Origin: Hamadaea sp.
GTDB taxonomy: Bacteria > Actinomycetota > Actinomycetes > Mycobacteriales > Micromonosporaceae
Direction of reading: 5' to 3'
DNA length: 58,851 bases
Assembly: GCF_013362815.1 (NCBI RefSeq)
Contig: NZ_JABFVK010000040.1
Coordinates: 1 to 58,851, forward strand
Program-made: the position numbers and the translations under genes
Shown: positions 35,360 to 43,014 of the stretch, in pieces
How positions within the stretch are numbered: position 1 is the first letter of the stretch
Layout of the letters: each line of letters starts with the position of its first letter
The notes under the pieces: model-generated
Databases searched by the model: none
What the model was told of the DNA's origin: nothing
The model's input: only the letters and a program-made list of their open reading frames with translations

Positions 35360-37455
35360 GCGTCAGCATCCTGCACGGGAACACGTTCGTGGTCAGCGAC
35401 GACCGCGGCGACATCGAGGCGACGCCGACCGACCCGGGCGGGCTGTTCGCCTGGGACACCCGATTCCTGTCCCGCTGGGTCCTGACCGTGGACGGTCAGC
35501 GGCTCACCGCACTGTCCACAGACGACATGCAGTACTTCGAGACCAGGTTCTTCCTGGTCCCGGAGACCGGCACGGTGTACATCGACGCGAAGTTGTCGGT
35601 CATCCGGCGGCGTACGGTGACGCCGAGCGGCTTCGACGAGCAGCTCACCCTGCTCAACCACGCCGACGAGCCGGTGGAGCTGCACGTGCGGATGGACATG
35701 TCGTGCGACTTCGCCGACCTGTTCGACGTCAAGAACGCGCAGGAGAAGAAGGGCAAGCTCTACACCCGGCTGGACGGCGACCGGCTGGTCTGCGGCTACG
35801 AACGCGAGACATATCACCGCGAGACGATCGTCTCCAGTTTGGTGCCCGGCGTCGTGGACGACCACGGGATGTCCTTCTACCTGCACATCGCTCCGCATGA
35901 GCAGTGGACGACGGATCTGCATGTGGCTGCGGTGATCGTCGGGCCCGGCGGGCACCAGGCGACGCTGGCCCGCGATCGGACCAAGCCCGACCTCGAGAAG
36001 GATCTGGAGCACTGGATCCGGCAGGCGCCGCGCACGGAGTGCGATTGGCGTCCGCTGGCCGACATCTACCAGCGCAGTCTGACCGACTTGGCGGCGTTGC
36101 GGTTCTCGCCGCTGACCTCGGGCGGGCGGAGTCTGCCCGCGGCCGGGCTGCCGTGGTTCATGACGATGTTCGGCCGGGACAGCATCTTCACCAGCCTGCA
36201 AGCGCTACCGTTCGAACCGGAGCTGGCGGCGACGACGCTGAAGGAACTCGGGGCACGACAAGGCACCCGGCGCGACGACTTCCGGGACGAGGACCCGGGC
36301 CGCATCCTGCACGAGATGCGGTACGGCGAGTCGGCCGCGTTCGAGGAGCAGCCGCACAGCCCGTACTTCGGCAACGCCGACGCCACCCCGCTGTTCGTGG
36401 TTCTGCTGGACGAGTACGAACGCTGGACCGGCGACACGAAGCTGGTGAAATCGCTGGAGTTCCAGGCCCGGGCGGCGCTCGACTGGATCGACGACTACGC
36501 CGACCTGATGGGCAACGGCTACATCTCCTATCAGCGGCGCAACGAGGAGACCGGGCTGGAGAACCAGTGCTGGAAGGACTCCTGGGACTCGATCTCCTAT
36601 CACGACGGCCGGCTGCCCGGCTTCCCGCGCGCCACCTGCGAGCTGCAGGGGTACGCATACGACGCGAAGGTGCGGGGTGCCCGGCTGGCCCGGACGGTCT
36701 GGGGCGATCCCGATCTGGCCGATCGGCTGGAGAAGTCGGCGGCCGACCTGAAGAAGCGGTTCAACCGGGACTTCTGGGTCGCCGAGGGCAAGTATTTCGC
36801 CCTGGCGCTGGAGGCGGACGGGTCGCAAGTGGACGCGTTGTCGTCCAACATCGGCCACCTCCTCTGGAGCGGGATCGTCGACAACGGCAAGGCCAAGGCG
36901 GTCGCCGGGCATCTGATGAGCCCGCAGCTGTTCTCCGGCTGGGGCGTACGCACCCTGGCCACCGACGCGCAGCGGTTCAACCCGATCGGCTACCACACCG
37001 GCACGGTCTGGCCGTTCGACAACTCGTTCATCGCCTGGGGTCTACGCCGATACGGGTTCAAGCGGGAGGCGGCCCGGGTGGCCGCCGGCATCCTGGACGC
37101 CGCGACCTACTTCGACGGTCGCCTGCCGGAAGCGTTCGGCGGGTACGAGCGCGAACTGACCCGCTATCCCGTGCAGTATCCGACGGCGTGCAGTCCGCAG
37201 GCGTGGTCCACCGGAGCGCCGCTGTTGTTCCTGCGTACCATGCTCGGACTCGAACCACTGGGTGACCACCTGGTCGTCGACCCGGCGCTGCCGGCCGGCA
37301 TGGGTCACCTGGCGTTGCTCGACATTCCGGGCCGCTGGGGCGAGATCGACGCGTTCGGGCGCGGCCGGATCGACGTCGGCCCGGGGCGCAAGTCCCGGCG
37401 GCAACAGCTCGGCACCGACCAGGGACAGGACACTCTGTCCAGCAATTCCGCGTAG
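35356..37455 (+). CDS. Amylo-alpha-1,6-glucosidase-like glycogen debranching enzyme
   Basis: 699 residues. N-terminal debranching-type domain (GLFAWDTRFLSRWVLTVDG) and a C-terminal (alpha/alpha)6 catalytic domain with PWFMTMFGRDSIFTSLQAL, QCWKDSWDSISYHDG, YHTGTVWPFDNSFIAWGLRR. The substrate may be glycogen or another glucan/oligosaccharide. Overlaps the SCP2-like stop by 4 nt. A weak hairpin (37481-37487/37512-37518) lies before the convergent locus B gene. Confidence 0.9.
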   Translation: MSVSILHGNTFVVSDDRGDIEATPTDPGGLFAWDTRFLSRWVLTVDGQRLTALSTDDMQYFETRFFLVPETGTVYIDAKLSVIRRRTVTPSGFDEQLTLLNHADEPVELHVRMDMSCDFADLFDVKNAQEKKGKLYTRLDGDRLVCGYERETYHRETIVSSLVPGVVDDHGMSFYLHIAPHEQWTTDLHVAAVIVGPGGHQATLARDRTKPDLEKDLEHWIRQAPRTECDWRPLADIYQRSLTDLAALRFSPLTSGGRSLPAAGLPWFMTMFGRDSIFTSLQALPFEPELAATTLKELGARQGTRRDDFRDEDPGRILHEMRYGESAAFEEQPHSPYFGNADATPLFVVLLDEYERWTGDTKLVKSLEFQARAALDWIDDYADLMGNGYISYQRRNEETGLENQCWKDSWDSISYHDGRLPGFPRATCELQGYAYDAKVRGARLARTVWGDPDLADRLEKSAADLKKRFNRDFWVAEGKYFALALEADGSQVDALSSNIGHLLWSGIVDNGKAKAVAGHLMSPQLFSGWGVRTLATDAQRFNPIGYHTGTVWPFDNSFIAWGLRRYGFKREAARVAAGILDAATYFDGRLPEAFGGYERELTRYPVQYPTACSPQAWSTGAPLLFLRTMLGLEPLGDHLVVDPALPAGMGHLALLDIPGRWGEIDAFGRGRIDVGPGRKSRRQQLGTDQGQDTLSSNSA

Positions 37456-37513
37456 GTCTGGATCGTCCATAGTCCATCGTCCTGAGCTCAGTGCTCCTTC
37501 GCGGGTGCTGGGC

Positions 37514-37999
37514 TCAGGGCTCGTTGAAGCGCGATTCGCGTCCCTGCAAGTACATCTGGAACTCGTTCGAGAGGATCTGTCCCGGATCCTCGGCGCCCGG
37601 CCGCTGAGCCGCCCGGCGTCGGCGCCGGGGTCGATTCGGCCGCCGTTGCGCCGGTGCCGGTTGGGCCTGCGCCGCGACGGACTGAGCGACGGCGGCCACC
37701 GCCGACTGCATCCGCGCCTCTGCGACCACGATCTCCCGGCGTACCCGGGCCACTTCCATGAGGGCGTGCCCGGCCAGTAGCGCCGCGGTCACGGACAATC
37801 CGATGATCACCGACCAGGCCTTCACGACGGGATCGACCGCACTGCCGACGATCCAGACCAGGCTGACGACCATGGCCGAGACCACTCCGTACGCGATCCG
37901 CATGACCGTGTCGGTGCTGCTGCGCCCCGATTCCTCCGGGACCTGCGTGATGATGACCGGCCCGACGCCGGCCCAAGACTCCTTACGCTCCTCCGCCAT
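37514..37999 (-). CDS. Locus B two-helix membrane protein (paralogue of 27247-27744)
   Basis: 161 residues starting MAEERKESWAGVGPVIIT. Two helices (about 35-55 and 60-80), a coiled segment (EVARVRREIVVAEARMQ), a basic linker and the shared tail LSNEFQMYLQGRESRFNEP. Strong GGGAGGAG site before the ATG. Transcribed from a region with its own GCATGCATG element rather than directly overlapping the XRE gene. Confidence 0.8.
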   Translation of the reverse strand: MAEERKESWAGVGPVIITQVPEESGRSSTDTVMRIAYGVVSAMVVSLVWIVGSAVDPVVKAWSVIIGLSVTAALLAGHALMEVARVRREIVVAEARMQSAVAAVAQSVAAQAQPAPAQRRPNRPRRRRRAAQRPGAEDPGQILSNEFQMYLQGRESRFNEP

Positions 38000-38364
38000 T
38001 GCGGCTCCTCCCGGCGGCGTGACTGGTGCGTTCGGACCTTGGGGCCGACGTTCGCATCCGCCACGCGATCGAGTAGCCACCGTCCGTCACGAGCGAGGCG
38101 GTGCGACATCGTACTTTCGGGTATGCATCGCTAGCCGGTCAGGCGCGTATGCAAGTTCCACATTGCAAACCGCTGGTGCACGTGCATGCATGGACAAACA
38201 TCGAAACATGACGTCAGAGGCGATACGACCGGCAGAAGCTGACAGGCATCCGTGGAACTTCCATCACCGAATTCCCAATTGGACGGGTGCCGTTCGGCCG
38301 AACAGCCGACCGCGTACGCAGGAAGCGACGGATAACGCTCTGTCAATGAAGGAGTGATGCCGGA
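38000..38364. promoter_or_regulatory. Locus B intergenic region with GCATGCATG element
   Basis: About 365 bp between the XRE stop and the membrane protein start. GTGCACGTGCATGCATGG (38176-38193) repeats the element seen at both sigma promoters, suggesting that the membrane gene here has its own promoter under the same control. No gene recognised. The equivalent locus A gap is short and lacks the element. Confidence 0.5.
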
Positions 38365-38835
38365 TCAGGCGGCGCGTACGCCGCGGCCGACGGCGCGTTC
38401 GGCCGCGCTCGGCTCGGCCGGTGCCTTGAGACCGGTCTGCTGACGCCAGAAGGCGATCGCCCCCCGCAACGTGTCCCGCAGGTACTCCTTGGCGGAGTCC
38501 GGGCGCGTGGGGTCGGACAGCAGCCGCTGTGCCTCGGCGAGACTGGCGTCCAGCTTGGTCGTCGCCGCCGCCCGGGGAACCATCCCGAGTTCCTCGCGGG
38601 TTGCGAGGTTGGCCTCGACCATCAGCTCGCCGAGGCTGACCCCCAGATAGGGGGCCAGGCGTCGCAGGTTCTGCACGCTCGGCTCGATGTCGCCGGACTG
38701 GTAACGAGAGATGAGCGAGGCGGAGACGCCCGTGGCCGCGGCCAGTTCGCCGTCGGAGGCGAAACCATGGGCCTCCATCAGGGCCCGGAGGTACCACCCG
38801 AAGGGTGTCTGCGGGTCACGGCGCTTCTTGCTCAC
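38365..38835 (-). CDS. Locus B XRE regulator
   Basis: 156 residues from GTG 38835 (VSKKRRDPQTPFGWYL). HTH LAAATGVSASLISRYQSGDI and C-terminal AKEYLRDTLRGAIAFWRQQ match the locus A paralogue almost segment by segment. TAGGAT lies 7 nt before the GTG, so leaderless transcription is likely; a TTG two codons earlier is possible. Divergent from the locus B sigma operon. Confidence 0.88.
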   Translation of the reverse strand: MSKKRRDPQTPFGWYLRALMEAHGFASDGELAAATGVSASLISRYQSGDIEPSVQNLRRLAPYLGVSLGELMVEANLATREELGMVPRAAATTKLDASLAEAQRLLSDPTRPDSAKEYLRDTLRGAIAFWRQQTGLKAPAEPSAAERAVGRGVRAA

Positions 38836-38891
38836 ATGCAAGATCCTACGCCCCAGGTCAGACGGCCGTCACGACAACGTGACGTATTTCT

Positions 38892-38985
38892 TGCACGTGT
38901 GCAGGACATTTCGGGTTAACCCGGGCTGCTATCACTCGAACGGTGGATATGATCCATGCATGCATGACTTTACTATGCATGCGTG
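38892..38985 (+). promoter_or_regulatory. Locus B leaderless promoter with TGCATGCATG operator
   Basis: TGCATGCATG (38957-38966), -10 TACTAT (38971-38976), GCATGC, then GTG 38983: same order and spacing as locus A. An additional inverted repeat TGCACGTGTGCA lies at 38892-38903, between the two divergent genes. XRE binding is inferred. Confidence 0.65.
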
Positions 38986-39030
38986 CGTGAACACAAGAAC
39001 GCTCTTCTGAGCCCGGTGGTGACGAGGTGA
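38983..39030 (+). CDS. Locus B 15-codon mini-ORF before sigma factor
   Basis: GTG start placed exactly like the locus A small-HTH start relative to the promoter. It encodes VREHKNALLSPVVTR and its stop overlaps the sigma-factor GTG by 4 nt. It replaces the two genes found there in locus A. Either a minimal leader peptide that delivers ribosomes to the sigma start or a deletion remnant. Confidence 0.45.
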   Translation: MREHKNALLSPVVTR

Positions 39031-39692
39031 CCTTGCGGAACGTTCGTCACCCCGCACCCCGCACTGTCGATCACCCCTCCGGTTCCGGCCGCGTACGCGA
39101 CCGGGCAGCCCTGGCCGAATCCGACGGCGACCCGTGGTCGCTGATCGAACGGGCCCAACAGGGCGATGTCAGCGCCTTCGGCGAGTTGTACGCGCGGTAC
39201 AACGCCGAGGTCTTCCGCTACCTCTGGCAGCGTTGCGGTCATGTTCAGCTGGCCCAGGACCTGGCCGGTGACGTCTGGGAACGGGCGTTGCGCGGCATCG
39301 GCCGGCTGAACTACCGAGGCGCGCCTCCGCTGGCCTGGCTGATGACGATCGCCCGCAACCGGGCCATCGACCATTTCCGCTCCGGCCGGTTCCGGATGGA
39401 AGTGCTCAGCGACGCCACCCGAGACATGGGTCAGATCGACGACTCGGCCGACATCGAGCAGATCGCGGTAACCCGGCTGGAGTCGGCCGTCGTGCTGCGC
39501 GCGGTCCAGGAGTTGTCAGCCGCCCAGCGACAGGCCATCACCTTGACCTACTTCGCCGGGCTGACCTGTCCCGAGGCGGCCGTCCGGATGGGTGTCACCG
39601 AGGACGCGGTGAAGGCCCTCAACATGCGAGCCCGCCGGACCATGGCCCGGCGGCTGAGCCACGGCGTCGAACGCGCCGCCCTGGCCGGGTGA
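39027..39692 (+). CDS. Locus B ECF-type RNA polymerase sigma factor
   Basis: 221 residues, GTG start. Region 2: ERAQQGDVSAFGELYARY to AQDLAGDVWERAL, with IARNRAIDHFRSGRF; region 4: QELSAAQRQAITLTYFAGLT to TEDAVKALNMRARRTMARRL. Paralogue of the locus A factor. No classical anti-sigma factor gene adjacent; two single-helix membrane proteins follow. Confidence 0.9.
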   Translation: MTLRNVRHPAPRTVDHPSGSGRVRDRAALAESDGDPWSLIERAQQGDVSAFGELYARYNAEVFRYLWQRCGHVQLAQDLAGDVWERALRGIGRLNYRGAPPLAWLMTIARNRAIDHFRSGRFRMEVLSDATRDMGQIDDSADIEQIAVTRLESAVVLRAVQELSAAQRQAITLTYFAGLTCPEAAVRMGVTEDAVKALNMRARRTMARRLSHGVERAALAG

Positions 39693-39937
39693 TGAGGATG
39701 CTGCGCGACTTCGGGCTCCTGATCGGCGGCGGACCGCGCCCCGGGTGGGCGGTGCTCCCGCCGCCCGACCGGGGTCCCTATCGGCAGGCGGTGCAGCTGC
39801 CGGACGCCGAAGTCAACGCATTACGCGCGCACGGCGTCGCCGCCCTCGGCGACCTCTCACCCAGCCGGGTCGTCGCGATCGCGCGGGCGGCTCGCGTACC
39901 GAACTTCCGCACCGCACCGCGAAGGAGAATCCGGTGA
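39692..39937 (+). CDS. Locus B small protein of unknown function
   Basis: 81 residues starting MRMLRDFGLLIGGGPRPGW; the ATG shares one base with the sigma stop. Central segment LPDAEVNALRAHGVAALGDLSPSR looks helical. No family recognised. Overlaps the next GTG by 4 nt, so it is translated with its neighbours. Confidence 0.65.
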   Translation: MRMLRDFGLLIGGGPRPGWAVLPPPDRGPYRQAVQLPDAEVNALRAHGVAALGDLSPSRVVAIARAARVPNFRTAPRRRIR

Positions 39938-40389
39938 GCCTGCACGACAACGTGACGGTCGGTCTGCTGTGCCTGTCCTGCGGTGCGGCCGCCTTGGTGA
40001 CGGTGGTCGCCACTTCGCTCGTGGTCCACCTGCGCCATCGCGAGGTGCGACGGCAGGCCGAGCACATCCGGCGCTGGGCCGAGTCCCGGCCGGAACAGCG
40101 GACTCGGCCGGCCCTGCCGCCGTCGTTGCCCGACGGGTTCGGCGAGGTGGCCGGGGCACCGGTCGTGTACGCCTGGTGGACACCGTCCAAGGAGGAGCTG
40201 ACCGAGACGGCCGTCCTGCCCCGCATGACCGACGACATCCTGACGGCAGAGGCACTCCGCTTCGAGGTGACCCAGGTTCTGCAGACGATCCCGTGGCGGG
40301 ACGCCGAGACGATTCCCGCCCGGCGCGGTCACCTCGACGTCATCGAGGGGTACGCCCGCGCCGGGCGGCACCGGGCGGGACCGCGGTGA
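39934..40389 (+). CDS. Locus B single-helix membrane protein
   Basis: 151 residues, GTG start after GAAGGAG. One N-terminal membrane helix (VTVGLLCLSCGAAALVTVVA) ending HLRHREV, similar to the locus A 87-residue protein, then a longer soluble tail containing a conserved-looking TPSKEELTETAVLPRMTDD. Candidate sigma-factor partner. Unrecognised family. Confidence 0.72.
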   Translation: MSLHDNVTVGLLCLSCGAAALVTVVATSLVVHLRHREVRRQAEHIRRWAESRPEQRTRPALPPSLPDGFGEVAGAPVVYAWWTPSKEELTETAVLPRMTDDILTAEALRFEVTQVLQTIPWRDAETIPARRGHLDVIEGYARAGRHRAGPR

Positions 40390-40580
40390 CCCCACCGGCC
40401 TCGACCCTGACCCAAGCCGGACCGGGCCGGCATCGGACCCCGGATCCGCCGTACGACCACCGCCGCGTCGCCGTCCTGGTGGTGGCGGCGGTGGCCCTCG
40501 TCCTCGCGGCCGGGATCAGCATCGCCGCCTTCGTCGCGGTGGCGTCCGATCCCGGTCCGCCCGCCGGCACCCGCCGCTGA
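40386..40580 (+). CDS. Locus B small membrane protein
   Basis: 64 residues, GTG start overlapping the previous stop by 4 nt. Pro/His-rich first 27 residues, one membrane helix (VAVLVVAAVALVLAAGISIAA), short tail. Last gene of the operon. Confidence 0.65.
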   Translation: MTPPASTLTQAGPGRHRTPDPPYDHRRVAVLVVAAVALVLAAGISIAAFVAVASDPGPPAGTRR

Positions 40581-40683
40581 GCCCGGTGGGTGATCATGCT
40601 GCCGCGAAGTCGATCAGGGAGCCGTGGACACGACACGCCGGGCGAGCACGCCCGATAGTTCATGATCGCGCGCAAAGGCAGCG

Positions 40684-41397
40684 CTAGGGGAGGGGGCCGC
40701 AGATCACCACGGTGTCGAGGGAGACGGTCGTGGCGACAGCCACGACGAGGTCCCCGCCGACGCGTACATCGGTCAAGTGGATGTCCTCGGCAGGCCAGTC
40801 CGGTGCCACGCCCTCGCCGGTCGCGAGCGGCCCCAACGTGTCGAGCGCGTCGAAGCGTACGGCGATTCCGTGGCCGGTCAGTTTGACGGCCGCTTCCTTG
40901 CGGGTCCACCGCCGCAGGAACCAAGCGGTTCGCTCGGAGGGTGGAACTGCGGCGAACTCGGCTCGCTCGGCGGGGGTGAGCGTACTGGTCAAGGTGTCCA
41001 GATCCCGGGCGGTTCCCCGCTGTTCCAGGTCGACACCGATCCGGCCCTGGCCGACGACGGCGAGGACGACCCACTCCCGCGTGTGCGTCACCGACAGATC
41101 GATCGACTCGCCCACGGTCGGCCGTCCGTGCGCTCCGCCACATCGATGACAGGTCCGCTCGATGGTCACGGCATCAGGCGCGATGCCCAGATATCGCGCG
41201 GCGATCTCGCGCTGCGAGCTGCGCGAGGTCAGGAAGGTGCGCCTTGCGTGGTCGGCCACGAACCGGTCCGCCTGGGCCCACTCTTCGTCCGAGATCCAAC
41301 TGGTACGCGAGGAGACCGGAACGGGCCACAGATGGCAGACGCCGGCCGGGGGAGCCGACGCCGCGGGAAGGGTTGGCGCGCCCCAGATCTCGTCCAC
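40684..41397 (-). CDS. 4'-phosphopantetheinyl transferase
   Basis: 237 residues, GTG start. It transfers phosphopantetheine from CoA to carrier-protein serines. Sfp-type signatures: SVTHTREWVVLAV, GVDLEQRG with metal-binding Asp and Glu, and WFLRRWTRKEAAVKLTG. Length fits the Sfp class that serves NRPS/PKS or siderophore pathways. No such cluster is in the window. TAGGGT lies 7 nt before the GTG, perhaps a leaderless promoter. Confidence 0.92.
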   Translation of the reverse strand: MDEIWGAPTLPAASAPPAGVCHLWPVPVSSRTSWISDEEWAQADRFVADHARRTFLTSRSSQREIAARYLGIAPDAVTIERTCHRCGGAHGRPTVGESIDLSVTHTREWVVLAVVGQGRIGVDLEQRGTARDLDTLTSTLTPAERAEFAAVPPSERTAWFLRRWTRKEAAVKLTGHGIAVRFDALDTLGPLATGEGVAPDWPAEDIHLTDVRVGGDLVVAVATTVSLDTVVICGPLP

Positions 41398-41418
41398 GGG
41401 GCATACCCTAGCGCGCGG

Positions 41419-41991
41419 TCACTTGCGCACGCTGCGCGCGCGGACGTGGAGGCGTTCGCCTTGGCGGCCGAAGAGGCTGAGCAGCTCGACCGGCCGGTCG
41501 GTCGCGCTGCCGAACCAATGCGGCAGACGGGTGTCGAACTCGGCCGCCTCGCCGGCCGGCAGCTCGAGGTCGTGGTCGGCCAGGCACAGGCGCAGCCGCC
41601 CGGACAGGACGTAGAGCCATTCGTAGCCCTCGTGCGTCTTCAGGTCGGGCTGCTCGCCCGCCGGCAGGATCAGCTTGTACGCCTGGAGCCCGCCCGGTTG
41701 CCGGGTCAGCGGGATCATGGTGCGGCCGCCTTCGCGAATGGGCTTCGCCCGGATCCGGGGATCGCCGACGGCGGGCGCGCCGACGAGTTCGTCGAGCGGG
41801 ACCTTGTGGGCCTGGGCGATCGGCAGCAACAGTTCGAGGCTCGGCTTGCGCCGGCCGGTCTCCAGCCGGGACAGCGTGCTCTTGGAGATGCCGGTCGCCT
41901 CGGAGAGCGCGGCCAGCGTCACGCCGTGCTGTTTGCGTACCTCCTGCAGGCGGGGGCCGACCTGAGCCAGGGTCTTCGTGATCTCGTCCAC
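41419..41991 (-). CDS. XRE-cupin regulator
   Basis: 190 residues, GTG start. N-terminal HTH (LAALSEATGISKSTLSRLET) and C-terminal cupin (~105-185; GEQPDLKTHEGYEWLYVLSG, LPAGEAAEFDTRLPHWF) that should bind a small ligand. Divergent from the flavoenzyme gene, with a palindrome between them; it probably controls that gene and itself. Confidence 0.9.
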   Translation of the reverse strand: MDEITKTLAQVGPRLQEVRKQHGVTLAALSEATGISKSTLSRLETGRRKPSLELLLPIAQAHKVPLDELVGAPAVGDPRIRAKPIREGGRTMIPLTRQPGGLQAYKLILPAGEQPDLKTHEGYEWLYVLSGRLRLCLADHDLELPAGEAAEFDTRLPHWFGSATDRPVELLSLFGRQGERLHVRARSVRK

Positions 41992-42017
41992 CCGTCCAGG
42001 AAAGCTCGGATTCCCGG

Positions 42018-42041
42018 TTTCGGCAACAAAGGTTGTCGAAA
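42018..42041. promoter_or_regulatory. Operator candidate between XRE-cupin and flavoenzyme genes
   Basis: TTTCGGCAAC-AAAG-GTTGTCGAAA: 10-bp inverted repeat with one mismatch, in the 91-bp divergent gap. Typical placement for an autoregulated XRE operator. Confidence 0.6.
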
Positions 42042-42082
42042 TTCCGGCGTACGCCGCACCATCGGACGCGGAGGTGAGCGCG

Positions 42083-42985
42083 ATGAACGCGTACGACGTG
42101 GTGGTGATCGGAGGCGGTGCGGCGGGGCTGAACGCCGCCCTGGTACTGGGCCGGGCCCGTCGCCGGGTGGCGGTGGTGGACGCGGGCGAGCCCCGAAACG
42201 CTCCGGCTGCCCATATGCAAGGGTTCCTGTCGCGGGACGGTATGCCCCCGGCCGAGCTGCTCTCGGTGGGCCGGGCCGAAGTCGCCGGCTACGGCGTAGA
42301 CCTTGTCGACGGCCGGGTTGCCGGGATCGAACCCGGCTTCGCGGTACGCCTGACCGACGGAACTACCCTGGGCGCGCGGCGCATCGTGGTCGCGACGGGG
42401 TTGCGGGACGAGTTGCCCGAGGTGCCCGGAGTCGCCGAGCGGTGGGGACGCGACGTGATCCACTGCCCCTACTGCCACGGCTGGGAGGTACGCGACCAGG
42501 CGATCGGCGTACTGGCGGGCGAAGCGCGCTCGGTGCATCAGGCGGTGATGGTGAAGCAGTGGAGCGACGATGTCGTGTTCTTCGCCCACGAGTACGCCCT
42601 GACCGCGGAGGACCGGCAGCAGTTGGACGCGCGGCGCATTCCGGTCGTCGAGGGACCCGTCGCCCGGCTGGTCGTGGCAGACGACGTGATCCGGGGCGTG
42701 GAGTTGCGCGGTGGCCGGGTGGTCGAGCGGTCGGCGATCTTCGTGGCTCCCCGGTTCGTGCCGATCGACGGGCTGCTCCGTGAACTCGGCTGCGAGGTCG
42801 ACAACGGGCTCGTCAAGGTCGACCAGTTCGGGCGCACCACTGTGGACGGAGTATGGGCCGTCGGCAACGTGGTGACGCCGATGGCCTCCGTCGTCATGGC
42901 GGCGGCCGCCGGGGCCGCCGCCGCGATGGTCGTCAACGGGGATCTGGTGGAAGAGGAGGTCAGCGCTGCGCGTATCGCCGGATGA
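42083..42985 (+). CDS. Thioredoxin-reductase-like FAD/NAD(P) oxidoreductase
   Basis: 300 residues starting MNAYDVVVIGGGAAGLNAAL after GGAGGTGAGC. FAD-binding GGGAAGLNAAL, redox CPYC (VIHCPYCHGWEVRD) and C-terminal TTVDGVWAVGNVV fit the TrxR-like group. NAD(P)-loop glycine motif after CPYC is poor (GVLAGEARSV instead of GxGxxA), as in ferredoxin- or ligand-linked TrxR-like proteins. Electron donor and acceptor are open; no thioredoxin gene is adjacent. Confidence 0.9.
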   Translation: MNAYDVVVIGGGAAGLNAALVLGRARRRVAVVDAGEPRNAPAAHMQGFLSRDGMPPAELLSVGRAEVAGYGVDLVDGRVAGIEPGFAVRLTDGTTLGARRIVVATGLRDELPEVPGVAERWGRDVIHCPYCHGWEVRDQAIGVLAGEARSVHQAVMVKQWSDDVVFFAHEYALTAEDRQQLDARRIPVVEGPVARLVVADDVIRGVELRGGRVVERSAIFVAPRFVPIDGLLRELGCEVDNGLVKVDQFGRTTVDGVWAVGNVVTPMASVVMAAAAGAAAAMVVNGDLVEEEVSAARIAG

Positions 42986-43014
42986 GCCGGCGGAAACCCG
43001 CGGGCGTCTTGGCT

